Positions 1 through 13,900 of a stretch of DNA of 64,000 bases are shown here, piece by piece. The stretch spans positions 18,936,561-19,000,560 of the forward strand of contig OW028585.1 in the NCBI GenBank assembly GCA_932294295.1, given 5' to 3'. The stretch is from Alitta virens. Taxonomy: Eukaryota > Annelida > Polychaeta > Phyllodocida > Nereididae. Below the pieces are notes generated by a model that was not told the origin of the DNA, ran no database searches, and saw only the letters and a program-made list of their open reading frames with translations. Numbering within the stretch: position 1 is the stretch's first letter; the number at the start of each line of letters is the position of its first letter. The translations under genes were made by a program, and so were the position numbers.

Positions 1-660
1 AGTGGAAATTGTTTCGGTTCATCGCACACACTATATAGACACTGAAGAAATAATATTTTTGTAAAAAATAGCCAATATATGTAAGTGTAATTATGTCAAT
101 TAGAAAATTTCAAGCTACAAATCTACATAAAAGAAATGCTATATAATATGTAAGCTATAACAGAAAAAAAAACGATTGATATCTTGGACGATAAAGAATG
201 AATCCTTCATGACATAGCTGGTGGGACATGCAGTTAGTTTCATAAAATATGGTTGATTCGAGACAGCTGTTGTGACCTATTCTTGGCTGTACCTATAACT
301 GGCTGAAGCCAGCTGCTTCTGTCTACTCCTAGCCTATAGTTGGCTTACACCTACCACCACTGAAAAATATAAACCTTGGTACATGTAAGAAATTCATCTA
401 ATATATCATAATTATGTATTTGAAATAGACATGCGTCTTTCAACAAAAAATTACAAATATGCATAATTCCTCATTTATGCACCAAATGGTGCTGCATGTA
501 CTTTTAGATCCAAATTGAGTAGCCAGCTATAGCCAGACAGTTCTGTTTAGTGGAAGATAGCATCGTATAGCAGAAGTTATCTGGCTGTCTAGGTTTGATT
601 TGACAGGCCGTGTCTAATGAAACAAATTGGATATTTTTTACCCCACTTTAAAGCCTTTGT
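1..660. other. intergenic, no gene seen
   Basis: AT-rich DNA with no convincing exon or repeat that I recognise. A loose cluster of CAGCTG/TGGCT words at about 240-350 may be an old degenerate repeat. Confidence 0.5.
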
Positions 661-800
661 CAGTATTGACACTGGTTAACTAACTTGTTAGTCAATACAT
701 CTGTGACAAGGTAGACATTCCAGTCAGTGTCAATTTCCAGACTTCTCAAATTGTCAAATCTCAACCGAAATGACTTTCGGTATATATGTCTTATTCTCAG

Positions 801-963
801 AAAATCCTTGTCACCAATCTTAATACCTGCCTGGATCAATGTTCCCACAGAAGTTGGTGTTATTCAGTGGATTCAAAGAGTGATGGGACGTGCAATATGC
901 AGGGCTTCATTCCTACTGTGACTGATAAAAATATTGAAAAGGAACTCACACTGTGTCACATTG
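801..963 (+). pseudogene. isolated PAN/apple-domain exon (relative of the duplicated gene)
   Basis: A 163-nt open exon runs from a good acceptor (TTATTCTCAG) to a donor (GTTTGTTGAG). It starts in phase 0 and ends in phase 1, exactly like the 163-nt PAN exon of the duplicated gene at 12195-12357. It encodes TCLDQCSHRSWCYSVD followed by a later CNMQGF, the Cys pattern of a PAN/apple module. The first intron bases (GTTTGTTGAG) are also shared. It lies on the plus strand, whereas the nearby remnants of the same gene at 1068-1845 lie on the minus strand. I see no partner exons on the plus strand, so it is probably a displaced remnant, though a live exon of a gene starting outside the window cannot be excluded. 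Confidence 0.6.
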
Positions 964-1067
964 GTTTGTTGAGTGTGATAAACTTACACTAAATTTGATT
1001 TTATGACAAAACAGTGATACAATCAACCAACGTAAGCTAGCTTGATTTTAAGACAAAACCGTCATAC

Positions 1068-1845
1068 CTCACGATCACGTTCAACAACTCTTCCCACTGT
1101 GCAGCTAAAAAAAAAAGAGTAAGATTATCTCAGATACTGAAATTGAGGAACCTACTGCACTTGAAAATTATTCAATTGCTATTTAAAATATGTTATACCG
1201 TGTAAAAGAAAACACATAAAAAATTATATCAACACAGAAACATAAAAAATGACTATTGAAATTTCAACTACTACATAATGTTTAATAATAAAAAAACATA
1301 ACAATTTTCAAATGCGCATGTTTTGTAATATCTTTCAATAAAATATTTCTTAACATTGCATGAATCAAGCTTACAAGTGGTGTTGTGAGAATCTTAAATA
1401 TTAATATGACAGTTATCATTATGTTACTGGAATTCGCTATCTTGTGGTAGTTATGGTTACCTGTGTCAGGTAAATCTAGAGCTTGTTTAAGCTCCCTATA
1501 GCTGTGGCTTGAGAGCTCACTCCATTTCCATTACTAGTGATTAGTGGAGGGTGGATTAGGGCTTTATGTCCTGTATTTCTGAACCTGATGGATTAATCAG
1601 AACAGGCAGGGACCATAGTAATCAAATTAATGATGGATGAAACAGCCATCTAACTTAGGCTCGACTGGGAATTGAACTCAGGAACCAGTGGTTGGAAACC
1701 CAGCACTACCACTGAGCTAGGCCCCCACCCCTGTGCCATCACTGGTTCAATAACGCTTAATGTTAACAAAAGTAATCATACTTAATAAAATAACAGGAGG
1801 TAAGAAGAACCAGAATTAGTGTTTGAACAATTGAAAATATTCCAT
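1068..1845 (-). pseudogene. decayed third copy of the PAN/sushi gene 5' end
   Basis: On the minus strand, 1843-1845 is an ATG that aligns with the start codon of the duplicated gene (15400-15402), and the flanking DNA at about 1400-2040 resembles 15250-15600. A one-base loss after six codons breaks the signal-peptide frame, although the shifted frame still reads a hydrophobic stretch (TLILVLLTSCYF). The donor has lost its GT. At 1068-1104 lies the counterpart of the short second exon (14201-14253), still flanked by AG and GT but 37 nt long instead of 53, so out of frame. A SINE (1544-1729) sits between the two. This is a pseudogene fragment in the same orientation as the intact copies. Confidence 0.55.
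1544..1729 (-). mobile_element. tRNA-derived SINE (family S1)
   Basis: Near-full-length copy of the commonest SINE in the window. Read on the minus strand it begins with a tRNA-like head (GCCTAGCTCAG A-box region, then a diverged B-box), followed by a body with TGGATGGCTGTTTCATC and GACAGGCAGGGACC (plus-strand spelling). It ends at the acceptor-like CACCC tail. This copy is more diverged than those at 56-62 kb. Confidence 0.8.
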
Positions 1846-2563
1846 TTCTGGTGCAGTTCAAATCGGATGTTTTCATAGAAATAGAAGAGCTAGTTACTAT
1901 AGAGAAATGCTGTGAAATATATGCACAGGTAACATTAAAACTTAATGCCACAATGATCCCAGTTGGGATGCAAAAAGATTATTTACAATTACTTCTTCAT
2001 TTTATGCATCAGCTAAAGACATCCATCATAAAAGTCATGTAAAAATACCTGAGTAACCTTCACTACTTACAGTGATGTAAATGTCAAATGCTGAAATATA
2101 CGTTTTTCATTGGGAAGAATGTCACTCGAGTCTGTCCATGAGGGCCTCCTCGCGAGGATGGTAACACTGTGGATGAAGACCTTGGACCCCACTGGCCAAC
2201 AAACACTTATTGGGCTGGTCAGTTCTTGTGTGACTTTGTATATAAATATTCATTATTTATGGCTATAAATCCCCCAAAAGGCACAACTTAACTATTATGA
2301 ATAACACATTTTATCAATGTATATACAACAGTGTTGGAGTTTTGCTCTGGAAACAAAGTGTGCCGCCTACCCAGCTTACAGACAACTTTTGATCGAAATA
2401 ACTACAATACCTTCGGCAAATGTTTTTGCTGAGGGTAAAATGCCTGTAAGCTGCCAGCCGTTCTCGGCAAAGTCAAAACGCCTTTTAACTAACGTTAAAA
2501 CGTTAGTTAGAATGTCTAAAAGCTAGTCCAAAATGTCTGAAAATTAGATGGAGAGTGTAACAC

Positions 2564-2661
2564 CAAGATAGCATTCCAAATTGGGCCAACACTGTAACAG
2601 CATCATATCAACATCGCCGCCATCATGTCAATTTTGTCCCAATTTGGAATGCTATTTGGGC
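2564..2661. mobile_element. MITE family M1 copy
   Basis: Short hairpin element of about 100 bp bounded by AAGATAGCATTCCAAATT and its near inverse AATTTGGAATGCTATTT. The interior keeps the ACATCGCCG core typical of the family. Confidence 0.75.
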
Positions 2662-2977
2662 AGGTTAATAAGAATTTTTAAAAAGTTTTCACTTACTCTC
2701 TTCTCGACCAAAGAGATTTTCTCAGTTGACATGAAAACATGTTCATGCAGCAAAACGAAATATTTTAATGCTTCATATTAAGCTGTTGCTGTTTGCAAAC
2801 AATAGCAGTAGATAAATATCACTTAAATGTCACCATAACCAGACAATCAATTGGACATTCAAATAAAGGTCACTTTTCTGACTGACCTATTTGTCTCAAA
2901 CGGAGAACATTATCCCCCCTGGTCTCTCTTTGGAATCGGTTTGTTAGTCCTCCGATCATTGAGATCAACATTTGGTT

Positions 2978-3355
2978 TTACAGCCAATTTCATAGACTTG
3001 GAAACTAATCTCATAAACTTGGAAGCTAAACTCCAGAGGATCCTGTGAATCCACGCAGATAGCATTCCAAATCGTTTCAACATAGGCACGATGTCGGCGA
3101 TGTTGATATGATGTTATACCAAGAGTACCGACAGTGGTCAATATAGAAATGATGCTGGGCCGATTTGGAATGCTATCAGGGCAGGACTTCCATTGGTTAA
3201 GGCATAGAGTTGGAAACAAATCTCATAGACTTCGAAGGTAAAATTCAGAGGACGTCATGTAAACCACCAATAAGAGTCCAGGACTCACATGACGTCCTCT
3301 GCAGTTTAGCTTCCAATTCTATGAGATTTGTTTCCAACTCTATGAAATTGGCTGT
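2978..3355. mobile_element. palindromic element M8 with nested M1 MITE
   Basis: The outer arms (about 2978-3050 and 3262-3355) are inverted copies: CCAATTTCATAGACTTGG on the left and the inverse of CTATGAAATTGG on the right. Both contain a CCAGAGGA(C)GTCATG-type block. An M1 MITE (3056-3182, AGATAGCATTCCAAATCG ends) lies between them. The same M8 arms recur at about 35490-35640, 36180-36320, 39940-40075 and 58385-58490. Confidence 0.6.
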
Positions 3356-3359
3356 AAAT

Positions 3360-4990
3360 GTTTCAATATCTTTTACTTTGTAGAATGGTGTACATATCCC
3401 AAAACACCTAATTGGTAATCCAGGTTTACAGTGACCACATCAGGCTGAGATGGATGAATGTAAAATAAGTCTGATTTTACAACGATCGAAACTTTTATCT
3501 ACATCTTCATGTGCTTGTGGAAATTTATATTAGGAAGAAAGATTCTCTGATTAACCACAAGGTGGCACTAGAGCTTCTTTATATTTTTTTGTGAGATATG
3601 TGCACACATACAGCCTCCCTACCTACCTGAATTTACTTAATACTGAAAAATAACGAGAGCACACACTATTACTAATCTTGACATTTGTCCACAATCATCT
3701 TTTTCATACAGTGAATCAGCAATTTCAACTTCTGCTTCTTAAAATGTTTTTAATGTTATCATTAAACGATTTAGTCATTGCCGATAAAACATAATTACTC
3801 ATTTTCAATGATGTGAAATGGTGATAGTTGGCACTGATGCGTGTATACTGTCACGACAATATTGATTGAACCTGTTGCAAAATACCACGAAAAAATACCA
3901 TGTAACAAGTTTCGCAAACTATGGTTGAATCTAGCAAAAGAGGAAAACAATAATTATCAGGCACCAAGAATAATGGAGTTGATAAGGTAGGGGAACAGCT
4001 AGGAAGACTGCCAGATGGAAGATACATGCATACAGCTGGAGGAAAAGTAGACCAGAAAATAAGATGTAGGATCCCCTGCAAACTTCAGTAGCGAGTCATA
4101 TCCAGCAGTGGACAAAGGAAATAAATAGGAAAGAGAGGTATCCTAGAAATAGCAGTAATGGTACTAGGTTGATATTAACGACATTATAAGGATGGTTAGA
4201 AAACAACTGTATCTGGCACGAAAGTCAGATTATATTTGTAATCACTCTCTGAATAAATTCATTATAATATCAATATCAATAACATACAGCAGCCTATACA
4301 AATATCATGAAAGGGAAAATCAGATCTTGTGCAGGATATTGGTAGCTTTTGGAAAGTTTCAAGCACTACTACAACATTATATCATAGGAAAATCTTGCTT
4401 CAGTCGAAGTCAAATGAACCAAAGTTTTGACTAACGTTGAGTTATGCAAAATTTTATGCAAAATTCAACTATAAAGGCACAATTGAATTGGACCATATGT
4501 ACCATTATCATAATTATTATTCTATTATTCCAGTTAAATTGTGGCAATGTTAAAGCAATGTTGGCAAAATATTGAGATTTTCTTGACTGGTTATTTTGTA
4601 TACTAGCGCTATATAAATTATTCTTATAATAAGCATATCTATTATGCTTGAGGGTACAATGCCACACAATGTCACACTTTGAAAGTTTATTGTAAAAAAG
4701 AAGATCAGTATACTTTTCGGTGTGACTATAACTTTAAAATTAATATTAATAAAATTAACGCATTGGTTATATATATATATTTATTTATCCCATGCCTAGG
4801 TGCATTTTCTCCCCTATACAAGACTTTTCCCAGGAATATACATATTAAGGGAAAGGTTAGCTGTATAATAATAAAAATAATAAAAAATCTGAGGAATGGG
4901 ATAAAAAGGTCATACCATGGGTTGATGCAGTATATCCCTGATATACTCCCCCTCGACCAGGGGGAGTATATTAGGGATATAGATTATATT
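3360..4990. other. intergenic, no gene seen
   Basis: AT-rich, with only short ORFs that lack codon structure, splice context or motifs. 4192-4434 is open but has no recognisable content. A small hairpin (ATATACTCCCCCTCGACC...GGGGGAGTATA) lies at about 4940-4974. Confidence 0.45.
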
Positions 4991-4997
4991 ATATTAT

Positions 4998-5047
4998 ATT
5001 AGATTAGATTAGATTAGATTAGATTAGATTAGATTAGATTAGATTAG
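4998..5047. repeat. (ATTAG)n microsatellite
   Basis: A near-perfect run of the pentamer ATTAG, preceded by a few ATTAT variants. Shorter (CA)n and (TA)n tracts follow at 5244-5281. Confidence 0.95.
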
Positions 5048-5243
5048 AGCATTACTGGACTCAGGTCCTATTGGACCTCTATGTCAAGATCTCACTTGCA
5101 GCAGTCGGTGTGCAATAACTCAATTGCACACAAATAGTGTAGCTATATATACAGAGGTAGCTGCCTTGGCTGCAAAATAAAATGCACGTTAGTCATATAT
5201 ACAATTTAGTATTTGTATGTACAATTTGAAGTATATACATATT

Positions 5244-5281
<38 letters not shown>

Positions 5282-5456
5282 GAACCATTGACAGAGTCAC
5301 ACACTCTCACCTGCTCACTCTCCACACTAACCGAATGAACTCACAGGTAAGCCGTTAATGTTGCCCACCCTAGTCATATGTACAATACAATTCAACAAAT
5401 GGATTTATTCCTGAAACAACTCTGCCTACTCTCTAGAAATAGTGCTACCCTAATTG

Positions 5457-5560
5457 GCACTGTGTGCCGTCACTTATAAGCCAAGTGACCTAATTATGGA
5501 AATTCTTTGCTAGTTTACCTAGTTAAACTAAATGATTGGTTTAACTATGAGTATAGACTT
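5457..5560. mobile_element. partial copy of TIR element M5
   Basis: Begins GCACTGTGTGCCGTCAC and contains GTGACCTAATTATG, matching the terminal inverted repeats of the more complete copies at 37987-38266 and 62266-62639. The rest is broken and runs into a GC-rich patch (5580-5635). Confidence 0.5.
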
Positions 5561-6032
5561 AAGAAATCTTCTCTAAATACAGGCCGCCGCCGCTCGGGGA
5601 GATCTCTGACAGAGTCCTGGCCGTGACGGGGGCACCAAATCAAGAAAATGGATTCATATTTTTTTAGTTTAGGTTATTTTTATACGTGGGCCTAGGCCTT
5701 TATCAAACTTGTATAGAACTATCATACTATGTTCGAAAAAATATATTGGTCAACGCAGCAGCAGCGTAGGCAGCGTAGGCAGGCAGGGGAATGCATTTCA
5801 ATCAGTATACGGATCGGCGAATCCACAACTTTCACACAGTTGTAATTTATGCAAAGTATTAAAAATATATATTCATGCACTTTCTACCTTTATTCGGCCA
5901 ATTTTAGCACTTCTGAATCCTCCAATGTTTCCATATTCCCCCTAAGCCAAATCACTCAGTGTATTCATTTTATAGAAGACATTTTTTTTTTTTAATCGCC
6001 GGATCCACTGCTTGTTTGTTTACATGGAGTAG

Positions 6033-6110
6033 GGTCAAAACGGCCAACTACCATAACGGCCACTTCCCATGACGGCCAACAAGCCAAAACGGCCAATGAC
6101 CAGGACGGAT
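6033..6110. repeat. ACGGCCAA minisatellite
   Basis: Four or five imperfect units, each with an ACGGCCA core separated by CTACCATA/TGACCAGG-like spacers. No coding capacity. Confidence 0.7.
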
Positions 6111-6461
6111 TTTGTATTAAAGGCCTATAAATGTAGTATTTAATGACCAGCAATATTTCTAGTGAAGTTTTAGATCAAAATCAGGTATCGAGTCAATTCG
6201 TTGACATGCAAAATCGTCGACAGCCAATTCTAAACCATGAGATCTTATACATGTAGATATATATATCCTTGATTTAAAAAATATATATGTTTTAATATTT
6301 TTTATGTGTCATTAAATAATCAAAATTAGATTGGTGTCATTGTCTTAATTTTCATTCACAATTACAAACAGGAAGCCTAAGATGTTATTATATAGGAACA
6401 ATCTATTTATTTACTTTAGATTATCAACTCCATAAATTTCAGAGATAAACTATATAAACGA

Positions 6462-7700
6462 ATGAAATCCTCAGATACTTATGATGTACTTTCTGAAAAT
6501 TTAAAACCCTACAACTGTATACTTAAATATACGGAATACAAATATTATCAGGATCAATTTAGCCAATTTTCAACAGAATATGCTTCTCTGGAGTTAATTG
6601 ATAGGCTTATAACATCATTAGAAAATAACGAAAGTCCTTGCAATATATATTTAGATCTGTCAAAAGCCTTCAACACCCTATGCACTTTGCTTGACGTATT
6701 AGAACGCTATTTAGCTAACCATAAACAATATTTTCAAATGGAAAATACTCAGTCTGATACTTTAACATTACTACAGGAGTCCCACAAGGGTCAATACTTG
6801 GGTCCTTGTTTTTCATAATATATATAAAAATGACATATCCCATGTTTCTCATATGTTTAAGCCAGTTATCTATGCTGATGACACGACACTATATACAATC
6901 CTGTCTGTCAATAGTAAGAAGACTTATCATAAAAATAATGATCTAGGTAAAATTCATATGTGGCTAAAATTAAATAAACTATCACTTAATAATATTATAC
7001 ACAAAACCAAATTTATGATCTTCAACAAACCTCACAAACACACAGAAATATCAAATCTTAAGATTGATAATACAGCTGTATCAAATATGTAGAAAATTTT
7101 GACTTTCGTGAAATCGTTTTTCAAAAACATCTGTCGGAATTGCCACATTGGCAAAATTACCAAAACGATTAGCAAGGTCATTGGAACTTTAAGTAGACTG
7201 AAACACATTTTGCCCGGTAATATCCTACTCCCAATATACAACTCACTTGTATTATTGCATATCAATTATGGGATATGACTCAAACAGTATACTAAAATAA
7301 CCACAAAAAGTGTCAGACTTATAACTAAAAGTAAATACAATGAACACTCAGAACCCCTCTTCAAAAAGCTCTCTACACTTAATGTAAAAGACACTCTACA
7401 TTTACGCTTATTAAAATTGTAAACTTTTGCATAATGCATACCACCCTACTTCACAAATATTCTCACTCCTCATTTCCATGAAATTCATGCATACGAAACA
7501 AGAAATTGTAATGATTTTGTATTACATAGAGCAAAATATGAATACTCCAAAAAGTGTCCAAGATATCAGCTTCCCAATATTATAAATGAAGCTGAGAAGT
7601 GTTCTGGAAAAAGCTCATACCCATGGCTTGCCTGGTTTCTCTTGGTATGTCAATAAAAATTCATAGACAGGTACAATGCAAGATGTGAGGTTAATAATTG
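6462..7700 (+). pseudogene. non-LTR retrotransposon (LINE) reverse transcriptase remnant
   Basis: Conserved RT blocks appear in order but in shifting frames. First is an N-terminal stretch with LDLSKAFNTL (canonical form LDLSKAFDTL, so one catalytic-region Asp reads Asn). Then comes the SQGSILGP-like block (PHKGQYLGPCFS in the open frame), then YADDTTLYTIL with the catalytic DD. Last is the thumb-like KVIGTLSRLKHILP...ILLPIYNSLVLLHINYG. Several frameshifts and stops make it inactive. The segment from 7091 onward is repeated at 16456, so the left edge of the tandem duplication lies inside this element. Confidence 0.8.
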
Positions 7701-7766
7701 TTACATATGCAAATATTAACAGTAATCATTAAATCCTATTAAAATATTTTCTCATCACTCCCGTTG

Positions 7767-7770
<4 letters not shown>

Positions 7771-7849
<79 letters not shown>
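7771..7849. repeat. (TC)n microsatellite
   Basis: About 39 TC dinucleotides. The matching tract in copy 2 (17134-17155) is much shorter. Confidence 0.97.
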
Positions 7850-7851
<2 letters not shown>

Positions 7852-7907
7852 CTGTTGTCAGGGTTAAATTTTTAACCTTTTCACAGTACATTTTCTTCAG
7901 TTCACAA

Positions 7908-10900
7908 TCAAATTATTATATATAGCTGACAGTTGTCATAGGTCCTCTGTTTGTTAAATTCGAATTTTGCGCATTTCACAAAATGTAACGATGTTTGGCC
8001 AGTGCTGCAAGCAATCGCACAATGTACTCTACTTCTTGCTGTCACCAAACGCGTGTCAGTGTGAAATGCAGCAGTTTCGGTTTTGTAAGTATCATCCATG
8101 GCATTCCTGTAGTGCTTGATGACAAAATCTGAAAGTTACACAAATAATATTACATATGAATTATGTATTCATTATTGGTCAAAGAAAACAGTCTCAAAAT
8201 TAATGCAGTAGTTTCATAGATAGAGCCGTATTCTGCAAATCATATGTATTCTGACTAATACTGCACTCCATTTTTAATCAGTACCAAACACAGAAATCAT
8301 AGTAATACTTCCTATATATTTTGTAATATTTATTTGATGCCATCTTATAAGCACTTTTGTGGTGTACATGTATTGAATTAATTCTTGACTGCTATAGATG
8401 ATGTCACCAATGTGTAACTTAAGATTTTACCAGATGATGATAAAGTTAATTATGCATAAACAGTGAACCCCATATATCAAGATGTCCGACGTCGCGTCGA
8501 TATTGTTCTAAATGGAATGCCGTCTGGGACACATCATTTCCTAACACTGATAATATCAAATTACCTAACTACAAAGACTCACCCTCGGCAATTGAACTTT
8601 CCCATGTTAGACTATCGTTGCATGTCAGTGCATATCTGCCCATTGATGCGCCATAAGTAATCATGTAATACAGTTTAGAATTATGCCGATAGCCATCCAC
8701 TGCCTGGGTTGCTGCATGAATACTCCCTGGTGGAAAAGTTGGTTTCTTGCATGCTGTGAAATAATAAATGTGGATGATAAATGTGAATGATAGATGTGGA
8801 TGATAAATGTGGATGATAAATGTGGATGATAAATGTACAACATTGACATCGTTTTACAGTTGTTTAGTCAAAGGATGATTGTTGTACCTGGATGAATGCC
8901 ATATACAGTCACACCAAAATTATTCAGACACTTCCAGAATTCCATGCAAATTTAAACCATATAAAAAATGATTTAGCTTAAGGTGACACCGGATTCCATA
9001 TTTATTATTTTATGCAAATATCAATAACATCTCTGAGGCTGTGATTGCAATGTATTCGCCAATGTCGTTTACAAGTTAAGGCAAAGTTATAGATGAAAAA
9101 TTTAAAGTTTCTGTATACCTTTTGGTTTTAATGTACTCAACAGTGAAAAAGGCTCTTTGTTCCTTATGCCATGAACAATGCACATTTATCGACAATGGCA
9201 TGACATTAAATTAATCTAAAATGTTATTTCCAATTTTAAATATAAAATAAATGAAATATGCAAGAATGGAGCATGCCCTCCACTAAGTATCAAAATTACA
9301 TATTTGCACTATTTAGTACACTTGATATAGATATTTCAATTAGCTGATGTCAATATTGATAGTTGGGATATATTTGTGTCTTCATAGGGTAATCCCATAG
9401 AACATGTTTTGCAACCAGGAGTATCTTACATCCAAATTAACTTGAAAACCAGATCTCTACTGATAAGATAAGGGCCAGACTTGGTGCATGAGTTGCGATT
9501 CTTCATTTCCAATCCATGCCAAAGAAACAACCACTTCGACAAAACTTCCCTATATTGTCCTTCATATGGATATGTTATGGGCAATTTTTTAAGATAAAAA
9601 TGCCTTAGCACAGACTTACCTACAACACATGCTGTCACATTATCCATTTCTGTTAACAACCCTAGAGGATTGGGTTGCATACGACATTCACTTGTTGGTT
9701 GAACATAGTCAAATGCCATACACCAGTCTCTATGGTGGCATGCTTCTTTACACGCATCAAATGTTTCGTTCAATAGGATCTAAGACAATGGAGATTTACA
9801 ATCTGTTATTTGAAAGATGGCTACAATCTGTTCACAAATATATATGGTTTACAATTGAAAAAGAAAGTGAATTTTTTAATGGAAAATGAACCACTGTCAG
9901 TATAATTTAAATATTTTTTGCATGATGACCTGTCAGTAAAGGGTGAAAAACTTGGAATGAACTTTAGTCATAAAAACCAACTACCACTTGACTGAATGTT
10001 GTGAGACTAATATTAAACAAACTAGCCAGTAAGCTGTACAATGGGTCAATGTTATGTACCTAGAACTTAAAAAATGACTACTTAGAGGAACGAAAGACAA
10101 AGGGGGGCAGAATTGCTCAACCAAAAAAGCATTCCCAACAACAACTGTTTCGAACTGCCGAAATGACTGATTCTATGCGCAGTTGACAGCTGATGTCAAG
10201 GGCACCTTCAGGACCATGCACCCAGCCCAGGTCATGGTCTTGGGTGTAGTGGCCTCCGACGGCAAGAAGATGCAGCCCTTCTCCTTCAAGTCTGGAGAAA
10301 GAGTGGGTGCAGCTGTTTACTACAAGGTCCTGAGGTACCATGTCTTAATTGCCATGGCTGAAGGTCAACTTCCCTGATGGCAACTATGTGTGGATCTAGG
10401 ATGGGATTCCCTGCCACATGACCAAGAAGGTGCAGCAGTTCTGCTTAGCCAACTTTGCTGACAGATTTCTGGCTCTCCTCCAGCCTGGACCTGAACCTGC
10501 AGGACTATGCTGTGCGGGGCATTTTAGTGAGGGCCACTACCAAGACCCCCCCCCCCCCCACCCAAGTGTTGACCCCTCAAGGCTGCCATCAAGAAGGAGT
10601 GGACCAAGATGTCCAAGGACTTTGTATAATAAGTTGAGCAATTCCAAGATAGCATTCCAAATCGACCAAGCATCGTTTCCATATAGGCCACTCTCATTAC
10701 ATCAACATCGTATTAACATCGTATTAACATTGCTGACACCGCACCGACATTCAAACGATTTGGAATGCTATCTAGGTCATGTGTAATAAGCAAGTTTTCC
10801 ATATATATGCATGCACATCAAAAATAAAATCAGTGAAACTTCCACTCATATGTCGTACACGCACATGCATACACATATGTACATGTATAAGCAAAAAGAT

Positions 10901-13900
10901 CCATGTAAATGTGGCTCAAGTAACCAGCAACAGGTGGTCACTCAATAGTGGTCAAATGTCTTAGAGGAGTCTTCTAACAAAAATGTACCTTCTCATATAA
11001 GCAATAAAAGCACTATGTAAAGACAGACAATAAAAGAATTGTGCAAAATATGCATGAAATATAGGAGATCTTGCCTTTGGCAATTTATGCCACTGTAACA
11101 AGGCTATCCATGAATAAAATATTTCTAATAATCAAGGCTGTTTCAGTGCTTGTTTATGATGTTATGTGGAATGTACATAAAATAACTGCCCAGCTGTGTG
11201 AAGGAGTTTTGTCTGCTTATTTAAGGGGGTCACTGATGCTTGATTATTTCTTCTGTTGTAACTAAGCAGATATTCTTGCCTGGGAAACACTTTTGCAATC
11301 TTTTCTATTGGTTAAGATTTTGTCCCAAATGCCAGAATGCTATTCTTACATTATAAAATTGCTTAACATCTACGACAAACATTTGTCTTTGGGGAATCTC
11401 CCCATCACATTAACTTTTATATTGTATAATTTTGTTTTATAATCTAGTGTTTCCTAATAATTTTTTTTAATGTTTTTGTGATAAATAAAAAGATTATAAT
11501 TCTAAGTCTGTCACTTATTCAAAATGACATCTGAGAAAAGTGATCAAACAGAAAACATTATTTACCTCAGTATCGTTTGTCATGTCAGTTCTGCTTGGAT
11601 AACACCGGTACAATGCTTCTGAAAATGTAAGATGAGTAATTAAGAGGATGTGACATAAATTAACTTTGTACAGTGTATATGGAAACAAGCTCTGGTAGTT
11701 TTTTAGATAATGAAAGATGACTCCTATCCCCTACATCACTGCTTCAACCTCTTGCCCCATGGTGTCAGACTTGCTATACCGCATTGTAAGACCACACTTT
11801 TTCGCAACACCTTCATTCCTACTGCCATTAATTTCATAGATAATTTGTAATGTTATATTATTTCATTATTTCATTATGTATTTTCAGTGCTTTCCATAAC
11901 AAATTCCATGTACTTTGCTTGGCAATAAAATAAATCTTATCTTAAATTTATCTTTAAGTTACTTCAATCACAGTCTTAATCTTAATTATCTTGATCACGA
12001 AAATAACTCAATGGTTCATGGTTAAATATGCCACGCGCGTTTTCCATGCGTTTTGATAAATGCATGGAAAATGCATGGTTTTCACCACATCATAATTCGG
12101 CAAGAACCATGCATTTTCCATGCGTTTATCCTTTTCATGGAAAACACACGTGGCACATTTGGCCATGTACTAAGAAATATTTTGCTCAACAAACCAATAA
12201 TGCATGCCGTGAAATCAGGATTAGGTGTGTCATGAAATGTAGGAGTGAAATCCTGCATATCACAAACTCGAGCAACAACGTTGTAGTCTACTGAGTAACA
12301 CCAGCTTCTTTTGGAACATTCGTCAAAGCAGGCCGTAATGTTGATGTTATGAACTGTCTGGAAGTACCAAAATAAACTGAAAATCTCTTTGAACTCAGAA
12401 TCATTTATTTCATATGACATACATCGACTACATTTTATCACAACATACATACAAGTAATAATTTCATTCATTGTTTATGGTGAGTCGCCGCCGAGGTGCC
12501 CCCCCCCCCCCCCCGGGACTTAAAAGTGACTCCAACAAAAACCTTTCCAAACAACAGTATATTAAATAAAAAATTTAAAAAGTTAAGGTGAACCAAGTAA
12601 ATATATATATAAGAAATATGGGAGCACAGAGCAATTAAATGTGATAAAACCCTCACATGTATCAAGATCGTGTCATGGTTACACTGTTGGTGGGGTAACT
12701 GGGTATTGAATATTAGGATCTTATGAATATATGATTTTATGTGCCAATCAGAGACCAGCTTACAACATGACGAAATATGACACCATATTCCAAATATGGT
12801 GCTTTTTTCTAAGGCCTTCTCTGATTGTGCAAAAAGTTTACAGAAAAGAGATGAATAACCACAAAATATTTAGGCCATTCATCCTTGCTAGCGGGAAAAT
12901 GTAATCAATCCTGACCAAGGCAAAATTCTTTCAACTAAAAAGTTAGCCACTGTGATTATTACCAGCGGGATAATATAATCAACACTGACCAAGGCAAAAT
13001 GCTTTTAACTAGAAAGTTAGCCACTGTGATTTTTGGCAGGCTTGGGGTCAAGTACAACACAATGTACTTAAGTACAAGTACAAGAGAATATATCAAGTAC
13101 AAGTACAAGTCCAAGTACAGCTATTTATCTGAGTACTTAATTCCAAGTACAAGTACAAGTACATCTTTGGTTTTTGGTCAAGATCCAATTAACGTCAGAC
13201 AGCAGAAGCGGATTCGGAAGAGCGTGATGTAGCAATAATTTTTGCCGCATGTGGCATTAATAAGGCTAACTAGCCATGGCTGGATTTTGTAAAGCACAGG
13301 CCTTTCTATATTGTCCTACATGCATGATAACAAATGGTTTTTAATGCTCGCAAATAAATTGTAATGGACACCAATGCTTTTTGGAATAATTTTAAATAGT
13401 GTGGACTCCAAGCCTTATCATCTCATCATTATGTCTGCCTGTGGGAGCTGTTCATATAAGTTGGCTGAGTGTCAAACCAGCAGCATTAAGCTAAAAGGTG
13501 TAAACACTCTTTCATTAATTTTGCCCTCTACAATTACCAGCTAGTGACTGTATAAAACTTCACTGATGACCTTTTTTTACAAACTTTACCTTTACTTTAA
13601 CTTTTTAACTCATTTTATGTTATCGATTTTAAATTATCAACTGTTTTAGTATTATGAAATATCTGCAAAGTATGCCATATTTTTTCAACTTCAATTTTTG
13701 TTAGAAGAAAATCAATTATTATTATTATGGAGATATATGATCTGCAGTTTTAAATGTAATTTTGAATGTTTGCATTTTATTAGATCATAGACAGATAGAA
13801 GCATTTAGCAGAAATTGTCCCAATCCTACGAGGATTTTCGTTAAAGGGCAAACAAATTTTGAAGTGCATTCCTAGGCCACCATGTGAAAATTTAGGGGAA

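Noticed and set aside
7771..7849. CRISPR-like or telomeric array
   Set aside because: Simple dinucleotide repeat; no spacer-repeat structure anywhere in the window, and the ATTAG run at 5 kb is not a telomere motif.
10418..10786. Proline-rich 122-codon ORF
   Set aside because: Frame-shifted mariner remnant with a poly-C tract followed by an MITE.
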